DNA of 64,000 nt from Pachyseris speciosa (taxonomy: Eukaryota > Cnidaria > Anthozoa > Scleractinia > Pachyseridae). The position numbers and the translations under genes were made by a program. Shown here piece by piece: positions 55,874-64,000 of the stretch. The notes beneath the pieces are model-generated. The model did not search any database, was not told the DNA's origin, and saw nothing but the letters and a program-made list of their open reading frames with translations. The stretch spans positions 720,001 to 784,000 of the forward strand of contig JAEMWC010000024.1 of assembly GCA_016490735.1 (NCBI GenBank). The letters are read 5' to 3'. The number at the start of each line of letters is the position of its first letter. Position 1 is the first letter of the stretch.

Positions 55874-56617
55874 GATCCCTTTGCACTTCACGTTTTAATT
55901 TTGCTAAGCAAGTGAGTAAGTCACAGAAAGGATTATACACTCCTTTTCGTTTAGAAAATAATTTTATTTTTCGAACAGATCGCTTTAGCTCAAGATGAAT
56001 TTTCGTTTGTTAGCCTTTTTGATTTCAATATTTCACCCCCTTTCACTCGCTAATTATAATTTTCTAAATTAAACCATGTGCTTTTGAAAACATTTTCAAT
56101 TTACCATGGAACTAAGCGGCAGGGGAATTTAACCGTGCCCCTTTGAACATCCCGTTTTATTCTTGCTAAGCATGTGAGTAAGTCGCGAATACACAGCGTT
56201 GCTGAGTGAACAATTTTCACTATTCTTACAGTTAGACTGATTTCGCTACATGTGTTTGCTGAAAGACAACTATGACCGTCGGTACTAAACACAATACTGA
56301 GACGCCTTTTGAAGATCAACCGCCTTGTAAAAGTTAGAAAACAGAGACAATTTAACGAGTGAACGGCTACCGCCCTGGCTACTGCGAGCTATTACCGTCT
56401 GAAATTCAAGTGAAAATGCTACGGTATACTATGCAGATAGTGGCCCAAGAAAAATCATTGTTACATGACGAACTACGGGTATTATCACATCGGAACATTC
56501 AGTCGATGGTAAGGAACAATTCTAAATCGAACTCAAGGAGAGTGGCGCTAATCAAATGGAAAAATGTTAACCGATGGCGATGGAATGTGTGAAACCAAAG
56601 AATGTTAGACACAATGA

Positions 56618-56948
56618 CTTAAAAATTTGAAACTTGTATGAATGTATGAAAAGATCCCTATTTATCACTCATTCGCGAATACGCGACTATCAACTACTGC
56701 TTTGAGCTCATCTGATCATTTTCGCTATGGCTTGTCAAGATGCTGTCTTTGTTAAAACGCTTCCCAAACAAATTCGACCTGTGATCCTCACCACTGCTTC
56801 TGACGGGTTGAATGCTGCAGTTGTCTCGCTGGCTGTTACGAGAAACCTACCGTTTAAATGCTACATTTGAATTTCACTGAGGTCATTGTTCTCTGAATTG
56901 ACTCTTTCACTGATATTTTTCCACTTGAGACCACTGGGGCCATAATAA
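56618..56948. other. Segment present only in the right arm
   Basis: About 331 bp without a partner in the left arm, with a short ACTGA/TCAGT microhomology at the junction. It includes the last codons of the Cys/His-motif gene (minus strand). A left-arm deletion is simpler than an insertion because it completes that gene. Confidence 0.75.
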
Positions 56949-57401
56949 ACTGAATACAAAATTCGATCTTGTAGTTGCTTCGCTTGAGTAACTTCACCAC
57001 ATCCTTCAAGCTCCAGAGATGTGAGGTATAGACTGGTCCAAGGCATCTTTGCGAGATCGCTGACGTAGGCTTCCCAGGATTTGCCAATCTTAAATCCAAG
57101 AGTATTACACACACTACCAGCGATCTTCAGGACATCGTCAAGGTTCATTTTCTCCACCGCATCATCTCGGAAATAAAACCAAGCATCTTCACTATCCAGC
57201 ATCAGGCAGGAGTGCTGTCTTTGACTGGGATGTTGAATGGTGCAACCATTGCAGCGAGTTACTTTTTCTTCTTGAATCATTGTCTAGTATAGCGGCATAC
57301 GTTATCTGAAAAACATGGCCGATAAGACTGGCTATCCTCTCCCGTTGAACTTCCACTTCGTCAACCGTCAAGAAAGGTTTAGAACTAGATTCAACTTCCA
57401 T
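56861..57401 (-). pseudogene. Element gene with CNGC...H...HSC motif, right arm, frameshifted
   Basis: Mirror of the left-arm gene with ATG at 57401-57399. It retains the 3' end lost on the left (terminator TAG at 56863-56861), but two bases are missing near 57277 just upstream of the Cys motif, shifting the frame. Each arm therefore carries a different lesion in this gene. Confidence 0.6.
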
Positions 57402-57592
57402 GTTTGGAAACACCTCACCAAAGAAATAACTCGACCGATAGACGTTTATGAATGATGTGTTAGGCACAGAACGCGCTTTTATGGGTTGGGAAACAATAGA
57501 GTTTTCACTTAACCATTATCACATTAATAACGTGACGACTACCGTCTTTGTAGAGTTAAAAAAAAATAACTTAAGCAAACGTCAGCGAGAGG

Positions 57593-57760
57593 TTGCGAAG
57601 GAAGTCATCCACTGTCTCTGTTATGTAAAGGAATACATCCACTATTAGTATGCGAAGGAATTCATCCGCTCTCTGTTATGTAAAGAAATACATCCACTGT
57701 TATTATCCTAAGGAATTCATCCACTGTCTCTGTTGTGTAAAGAAATACATCCACTATAAT
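57593..57760. repeat. Subterminal tandem repeat of the palindrome, right
   Basis: Mirror of 44655-44822: three units with ggaattcatccactgtctct and aagaaatacatccact. Confidence 0.85.
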
Positions 57761-57846
57761 TACGTTATGGACATTAATGTATTCCACAGCAATTTAATGA
57801 GAAACCACAGCAAAAAAAAGGAAACTGTGGTCCCTAATACACTACT

Positions 57847-57868
57847 CACCAGGCCTCGCTTTGAAAAG

Positions 57869-57899
<31 letters not shown>

Positions 57900-57900
57900 T
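57847..57900. mobile_element. Foldback MITE family 4, right half of split copy
   Basis: Resumes with CACCAG (target duplication), then gcctcgctttgaaaagga to ggaaatggcctatt, completing the half at 44461-44568. Confidence 0.9.
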
Positions 57901-58044
57901 TAAGGGGATGGGAGTTACCAATATCAATGAGATAAAGTAATTAAGCTCTCACCATAAAACGTTGCGTTTGTTTGCTATTAACTGTTTTACAGTTGTTCGT
58001 CGGTTGCTTCTCTTTGTGCTTTTAGTGGTTTCTGTCCATTCATC

Positions 58045-60834
58045 ATGTTACCTTACCGAATGTTCTTAGTTCTGCTGGCTGCAGTTGCGTTGAAGGCGCA
58101 AGGTACGTTAATCGCGAATTTGTATGAACCCTTCAGCTCGAATTTCCGAACTTTTAGTAATCCGTGACAAGATGAGTTAAGCCGACGAAGTTTTAAAGCA
58201 AAAAAGTCATCTTGTGTTGTTTCGGTTGAAACGGGAAGATTGTTTAAATTCATCGTGCTTTTTAACTGATGACAGAATTTCGCTGTTTCAGAGAGGACAT
58301 AAAATGACAGACAATGCATCTATATTTTTCATTTCCTAATTACTGACATTTTTTGTTCTTGAACCAAAGAAATTCTCTTGAACAAAGGCAGACTAAATAA
58401 AGATAAAAGTAATTGAAACCAATTTTATGGCTTTTCAACATTAGGATTAAACAAAATCGTGGCGAACGCAGAAAAATATTGCAGTGGACCTGATAAACAT
58501 AAACATTAATACTAATCATGGCACAGCAAATCAGTGAATGTGGCATATGAAAAAAAGGTGGTAAGGAGGAGATTTACTTTCCAAAGGAATGAGCGGACTA
58601 CAGCAAGTCATTTGAATGTAACAAGTCTGATAAGTGGGGCGCACTCTACTAACATAATGCCTAAATATAAACACGATCTAAATTCTCTTTTTATTTTGGT
58701 CACAAAAAAATAATTTTCATGCACCGTCTAAGGAAGTTATACGGACACTATTTTACATTACCGTAAATTTAACTTTTTTAATGTTATTTTTTATTTCATT
58801 TTGCGTTACTGCACTGTAAGGAAACTGTAATTTAGCACTATTATTCATGCCATTGGCCTAATATTGTCAACATGTGTTTCTCTTTCCACGGTAAATCAGA
58901 AAACAAATTAGGCTGCTGGATTACGTATGGTTAGGTAAACATGTACAACATTTGAAACTCCAATAGCCGTTTCCGAAACGTTTTGTTTGTGAAGCTGATC
59001 AAATAGGAACAGTAGCTTTGACTTGACAGACACATCATATACTTTAGCTTACGCACGAACTAACTGGAAAATTGTCCCTGGTTAAAAAGATATGCGACAA
59101 ATTGTTTTTATGAATATGCTCCACGCAGGCGCAAAGCCAGTGTTCTTCCGTCTCTCCTCCGCCCATAAAAGATCCACAAATCAATGACACCCGGGATTTT
59201 ACGTCTTACCCATAGGATTTGCTTTTCAGTCGGGTCAATTTTCAGGATAGATCTCCTGTACTCAGCTAGAAAATGTTGCTTCTATTTAAGACCTCCTAAT
59301 GCCTTTCATTAAAAGAAATTTTCAAAAGGCCTATAAAATTTAGAGTTTCTCGGACCGTGCACGCGTTGCAATCGGAGATTATAAAAATCATGTAAATTAA
59401 TTCCAGCGACTCGGGGCTATACCGCTGGCTTGATCCAACGCGCGCAAAGTAAATAAGGAGAAGAAAGAGACAGCTCGCAGTCCACCCTGTCCCTCCACCT
59501 CCCCCCCCCCCCCCCCAACCCCTCAGGACGGGCTGATACTCAGGCTATCCACCCTGTACAATAACTGTAGCGCTGTTATTATTTAAACTCCTCTTTTCTT
59601 ATTTACATCATACCTGCGTAAAAACAGGACAATCCCCCTCTTCCCGCAAGTGCCTACACCCTTCCCCAACATTAAAACTATGAAGAAATATTCTCCAGAA
59701 CAACAAAAAATGATGATAAACTCCGTGCGCTAATTTAGTATAATTTAGTTATTAACAACTTTCATATAAACTTTTCTTTGCTTTACATCCAAACAGATGA
59801 AGAATGTCCAACCGATTCCGCAGGTTAGTTAAAACCTAAGTTGAAGTTTTTATAGTAGAATTCACAAGTGGTTTAGTTAGTCGCAGTGTTATCTCGTCAG
59901 CACGATGTTCGTTGACTGGCAAGAATAGAGTACCCTCTATAGTTACGGAGGACCTCGCCTCTACAGAATAATTTTCGGGAGATTTTTAGCAATCTTCGGG
60001 TAATTTGGGTACTTCTTGGAAGTCCTAACAAGTATCCGAATGAGCCCGGTAAATGTCAGAAGTGTACTCTTGACATTTGACAGTAGTCGTAGAAAGTCTC
60101 GCGAATCGAACGATTTTCTCGAAAAATTCATGAAAATTGTGTTTACGTCTTGGTTTGATCTTCAAGAATGACATGATAATCTCTTTATTCCTTCTTTAGT
60201 TCCAGATCCTGTTGCCTTATTTCCTCTCAATTCCCAGTACGGTACCAAGGAGATCAACGATCGCGTTGCCGAAGGGGACTCCTCTGGGGTTAGTCTGGCA
60301 CCAGGTCCTGACGGCCAAGCTGGTGGTTCTTATGAATTTGCCGGAAATGCAACCAGCTACATCGAGTTTCCTAACTCTGAAAATGGGCCTTTGGATGCGC
60401 GGTACTCAATCACGATGCTCTGCTGGGTGTACTCTGAAGGTCAAGACGGTCCTCTTTTTAACTACTTGCCGAGTGGGGCGTGGGGAGTCCATCTTTGGGT
60501 AGTAAGTGGTCAACTTTTTGTGCGTTTTACCAAACGAGATTACTCTTTTACAAATGCCTTACTAAACACCGCTCTCGCTGGTGGATGGAAGTTTGTTGGT
60601 GCGTCCTATGATAGTGCTTCCGGTGAGGCAAAGCTGTGGGTTGATGGAAATGTGGTCCAGACGCTGTACATCGGAGAGGGTCTTGATCTGGCCACGAAAG
60701 ACCCCATCAGAATGGGAGTGAAAGCGGATGATGGAAGGTACTTCAAAGGTAGAATCGCCGAGATGCAGGTGTACAACGAAGCCCTGACCCAAGCCCAAAT
60801 ACAGGCGATCCAACAGAGAACTGTGGTATTGTAG
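58045..60834 (+). CDS. LamG-domain secreted protein, copy B (intact)
   Basis: Exons 58045-58102, 59797-59823 and 60200-60834, all phase 1, total 720 nt and give 239 residues. A signal peptide (MLPYRMFLVLLAAVALKAQ) is followed by an acidic Cys-containing stub (DEECPTDSA), then a LamG/concanavalin-like jelly-roll domain (Laminin_G_3 type: YSITMLCWVYSEGQDGPLF, GGWKFVGASYD, AKLWVDGNVVQTL, GRIAEMQVYNEALTQAQIQA). The protein should be secreted and bind glycans or matrix; the ligand is unknown. Copy A is its frameshifted tandem paralogue. The giant palindrome ends 199 bp upstream of the ATG, so it may affect the promoter. The stop is directly followed by a GTAAGG donor, implying a 3' UTR intron. Confidence 0.87.
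58103..59796. other. Intron 1 of copy B
   Basis: Closely follows intron 1 of copy A (39304-41005) with small indels, including an expanded C-run near 59500. Nothing coding seen. Confidence 0.7.
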
Positions 60835-61402
60835 GTAAGGATTCATGCTTTTCAGGAACAACAATAAGACCCAAACGATCAGAAAAGTTTTCGTCAGGGT
60901 GATACATGAATGTCAAAGTCGTTCCTAGGGTCTTCCATTCTCCCACGTAACTTTGTAAGTCAATTAATAAAAGGAACTTGGTTTAGAGTTGTCTGTACTC
61001 TTATCGACAACGATGTTCGTCAACACAGTGATCAAAATGCACCTGGTGAGTCCACAATTGTTTTCAACTGTGGTGACGAATGTCGTTTTCGATAAGAGCA
61101 CAGACAACACTAAACCACGTTCTATTTGTTTTACAGCAGAATATCAACGTCAAAAAAATGAAAAACGCATTGCGTGACACGTTGACGCTATAGACTATAA
61201 CGGTAAATTATCCCAATAAGATTGCGAGATTACTAGAAATTGTGGACAAAAATAGCTTAAACCATAACTAAGTTTTAATCTCGGAGAGCGGAATAAAATT
61301 GAGCGGAGTTTTGCTTCCAGTTTTGCGCTAAAGTATTTTTAGCGCGAATTGAGTCTCGGTGGAAACCAGGAAGAGAACGAGACGCCGGGATTTACCATGA
61401 AC

Positions 61403-61646
61403 GAGGCCTTCCAAGGGGTACAAGCGACAAGCGACAGGGCTCCGAAAACAGGCGACAATCTTCTCCCAAAACACCGACAACCGACAGAAATTGGCAGAAA
61501 AACGCGACAGTTGCTACAGCGACAATTCACTTTCCATTCATTTCTGTTTTCTTTGCGACTGTGACATTTGTCCCTAACGAAACAAGCGAGAGACAGAGTC
61601 GTAAACGAGCGACAAAGCGAAACCATACTAACTCTTGGAATGCCTC
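61403..61646 (+). mobile_element. MITE family 2, with a paralogous empty site
   Basis: Begins GAGGCCTTCCAAGGGG, ends CTTGGAATGCCTC, flanked by ATGAAC (61397-61402) and ATAAAC (61647-61652). The paralogous sequence downstream of copy A, at 42386-42402, has a single ATAAAC and no element. Confidence 0.88.
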
Positions 61647-61900
61647 ATAAACGGAATGGAGTGCGAGACTCCACTCTACGTTCAGTTAGGTGTAGATTGC
61701 AATAACTTTACTGGGTAGTAGCTAACATCCAGCGTTGATGAAGGTCTCCAGTGAGCGCCAACGTTCGCAAACGATTTATTCCCACAATCAGTGATGAGTT
61801 TGAGTTGACTTTGGACCTCACCTGTTCAGTCCACAGTACAGTTTACGCCATGTAAAGTTTTTTCCGCTTTTGCAACCTCTTTTACTTTTGTCTTTTGCAG

Positions 61901-62030
61901 CCTGATCCGGGAGAGAAGACCAGTTCATCTATTGTCCGCCAAGTTACTGTTGTTAAAATTATTGGTTTTATATTGTTTACTGGTGTAAGTTGCAGAATAA
62001 ACTCATTCACCTTGTTCTCTGTGGTTATTT
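61901..62030 (+). other. Probable 3' UTR exon of copy B
   Basis: A cttttgcag acceptor is followed by cctgatccgggagagaag, homologous to 43088 downstream of copy A, and then AATAAA near 61996. Inferred from conservation between paralogues. Confidence 0.4.
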
Positions 62031-62299
62031 GTAACACACCTTAGCTTTGCAGTTTAACATTACGTTGAAATCATCTGATACTGTTAACAGAGGTAACTTT
62101 TCCTCCTCCACAAATTAAAACAAAAATTGTATAAAAAGATCAACATTACCAAACGACAAACTGCCGTTGGCCGTTTCTGTAGACTTTCTCAAAGACCTCC
62201 GCTTATTGTTCCTCTTCGCGCTTTACGCTCTCCCAAGCCGACTTTTTTATTTAATACCTACAAGCAAGCATTTTCTCGTGTGAAACCCCAAGTTTTAAA

Positions 62300-62380
62300 A
62301 GCAAAATTAACGATAAAAACGTTACATGACGTTTCGACGACCTCATGTCATCATTGTCGAATTTGAAAAAATTAACATAA
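62300..62380 (-). mobile_element. Penelope-like terminal-repeat remnant (tentative)
   Basis: The minus strand reads TGACATGAGGTCGTCGAAAC, as in the fragment at 17098-17260. Confidence 0.3.
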
Positions 62381-62519
62381 ATGACATTAGATATATACAG
62401 AAATAGACAAGAATGCGAATAAAAAATAATAGCACGAGTGTTCACACAGAGTTTCGCGCCAATAGTCACTTTGGTGAAATTTATTCTACATGTACTTAAT
62501 AACACAATTACAAACTATT

Positions 62520-63280
62520 ACAAGTTAATTAAAAGTTAATTACAAGTTACAACTTTAATGAAAAGAAAAGAAAATTCTTAATAGACTGGGCCGCAAATAG
62601 CTTTAGAGCTAGTCGATGCGGACAAGTATTAAGCTTTGGTCTGTTCTTCCTAATCAAGAGCATTTCAAAAATTAAACACTCAAGCTTGCTTCGGCATTTC
62701 TTAAGAATTTTACAATGCCCAATGATAATTCAGTTTTTCTGAATCTATTTTTGTATTCCACGCCATTCTTTGAAGTTACTTCGTTCTCATTACTGAGGCG
62801 CAATAAGCATGTCGTCACTCCAAATTGACCAATAAGAGGAAAATATAAAAACAACGCACCGTATGTATCGGAGGTTACTCCCTCCGCTCATTTTCCCTTT
62901 GGTCATCGTGTAAGTGAATATCACCGGTTGAATATGGTGCCTTCAAGGTGTCACGATCTGACATTACGCTCGTAACTATATTTGATCAAAACTCCAAAAG
63001 AGAGTGCTCTTGTTGTAGGCTCCGTGAAGCGAAAGGGCTCCCTTACTGAGATGAGTAATGACAGACGGCATGTAAAGCTTGGTCTTCACATTGACCTGAT
63101 CCAGTAGAGAAGCGGGTTCCTTGCTAAGCTGACTGTTGATCACCAATTCAATGAACTTAAAAGACTAGAGTGCCCGTCCAGATACGCTTACATATTGATA
63201 ATACAATATATAACCCCATGCAGGGTGGAGAACATTCGCAGAAAATAGCATAGCACATAGAAAGACGGACACAAAAGGGG
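62520..63280. other. No gene recognised
   Basis: AT-rich DNA, no supported exon. Confidence 0.45.
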
Positions 63281-63285
63281 AAGGA

Positions 63286-63520
63286 GAGGCCTTCCACGAG
63301 GGGTGGTCTGGTGTTGCTTTGTTTCTCGTGTATGACTCCGTCTCTCGGTTGTTTCGTTAGCGACAAATGTCGCTGTCGCAAAGAAAACAAAGAAGGAAAA
63401 GGCGGTGAATCGTCGCCGTCGCAAACTGTCGCACTTTTTCTGCCAATTTCTGTCGGTTTTCTGGGAGACGATTGTCGCCTGTTTTAAGAGCCATGTCGCT
63501 AGTTGCTTCTACCCATCGTG
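63286..63520 (-). mobile_element. MITE family 2, inverted, degraded copy
   Basis: Starts GAGGCCTTCCACGAGGGG and carries the family's GCGACA-rich interior in reverse (tgtcgctgtcgcaaagaaaa). The right terminus is decayed. Confidence 0.75.
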
Positions 63521-63529
63521 AATTAAACC

Positions 63530-64000
63530 CGCAAAGGTTTTATCTTCATCTTGTGTCTACATCTTCTCCATATTTGCGAAGAAAGTACTTTTTACAGAGA
63601 TATAAAAATTGCAAAGTAAGAAGTTATTTGGGTTCCTCACACTTGGTGGGGTTGATATGTATATTTTTATTTTAATGAAAAAGTACACTAATTTACCTTT
63701 CAATATGGCATCAGCGTTCTATGCATTCTAGCAAATGAATTAACATGTATAAACACCTCTTTCAAATGTGTGTTTTAAATTAAGGAGACGATATTTGCAT
63801 AACTATCACTTACTCTTGCAACCCCAAATTAATAATCTGCTTGGCTTGCAGCTGTAAAGACCTTCAAAAACAGACACATATCGTATTCAGTCTTTTGGAA
63901 CATTTTGCAGTGCTTCGACACCTGACGACATTGTGGCATGTGTTTTTCTCAATAACACAATACGCGCTGTTTAAAAATTTCTTTCCCTATTTCAGTTCAT
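63530..64000. other. No gene recognised
   Basis: AT-rich sequence to the window edge. Confidence 0.45.

Larger units (their letters stand above)
44569..57846. mobile_element. Giant palindromic Polinton/Maverick-like element, 13,278 bp
   Basis: Starts AGTAGTGTATTAGGGACC, ends GGTCCCTAATACACTACT, and is flanked by CACCAG (44563-44568 and 57847-57852). The left arm 44569-51233 and right arm 51283-57846 are reverse complements around a 49-nt spacer. Coordinate pairs sum to 102415 near the tips, 102095 through most of the arm and 102516 at the centre. The shifts are explained by about 331 bp (56618-56948) absent from the left arm and about 423 bp (50735-51157) absent from the right. AG/CT termini, long TIRs and 6-bp duplications are the hallmarks of Polintons; no PolB, integrase, protease or capsid frame is visible, so it would be non-autonomous. 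Arms are nearly identical (the 372-codon LINE frame is the same in both). Alternative: another 6-bp-duplication superfamily. Confidence 0.8.

Noticed and set aside
44569..57846. Palindrome as a long-read foldback assembly artefact
   Set aside because: Different, mutually complementary MITE halves flank the two sides, a 6-bp duplication and a paralogous empty site exist, and the arms differ by several indels. Read-level confirmation is still desirable.
1..64000. CRISPR arrays, prokaryotic operons, rRNA genes
   Set aside because: No regularly spaced direct repeats with unique spacers, no Shine-Dalgarno-linked gene strings, no rRNA-like stretches; gene structure is eukaryotic throughout.

Overview
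This looks like nuclear DNA of an invertebrate animal, most likely an anthozoan cnidarian (stony coral or relative). It is AT-rich, its genes are split by GT-AG introns that are almost all phase 1, and they encode secreted modular proteins (CAP/GAPR-1, PAN, EGF, D8C, LamG). Small foldback transposons, fragments of non-LTR and Penelope-like retroelements and microsatellites fill the spaces. There are no operons and no CRISPR array. The species assignment is inference; intron-exon models were built by eye from splice sites, reading frame and paralogue comparison. Layout: 1-4.1 kb (minus), two CAP-domain units that probably belong to one gene. 4.1-11.4 kb, mostly empty, with two short transposons carrying 6-bp target duplications and one Cys-rich exon candidate. 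11.4-17.7 kb (plus), a four-exon secreted PAN / fibrinogen-like / EGF / D8C (uromodulin-like) protein. 17.7-26 kb, repeats plus a third CAP unit (minus, 21.1-21.9 kb). 26.1-27.0 kb (plus), a two-exon secreted protein of unknown family. 28-62 kb, a decaying tandem family of small secreted LamG-domain genes: one truncated copy (28.0-31.6 kb), orphan promoter/exon-1 copies (35.7, 38.3, 43.9 kb), a frameshifted copy (39.2-42.0 kb) and one intact copy (58.0-60.8 kb). 62-64 kb is repeats. The most notable object is a 13,278-bp mobile element at 44569-57846, inserted about 200 bp upstream of the intact LamG gene. It is an almost complete palindrome: two arms of about 6.6 kb around a spacer of about 49 nt, so nearly the whole element is its own terminal inverted repeat. 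Its ends read AG...CT, it is flanked by a 6-bp target duplication (CACCAG) inside an older foldback repeat, and a paralogous empty site with one CACCAG survives at 39066-39071. These end features match Polinton/Maverick elements, but no polymerase, integrase or capsid gene is visible. The arms carry a Cys/His-motif protein, a 96-aa protein, a domain with BECR-nuclease-like motifs, a 5'-truncated L1-like LINE and a MITE, all mirrored. Two of its genes end in histone-type 3' stem-loops 31-34 nt after the stop, each followed after exactly 10 nt by the same ATGAAAGTCA box. This suggests transcripts processed by the host replication-dependent histone mRNA machinery.
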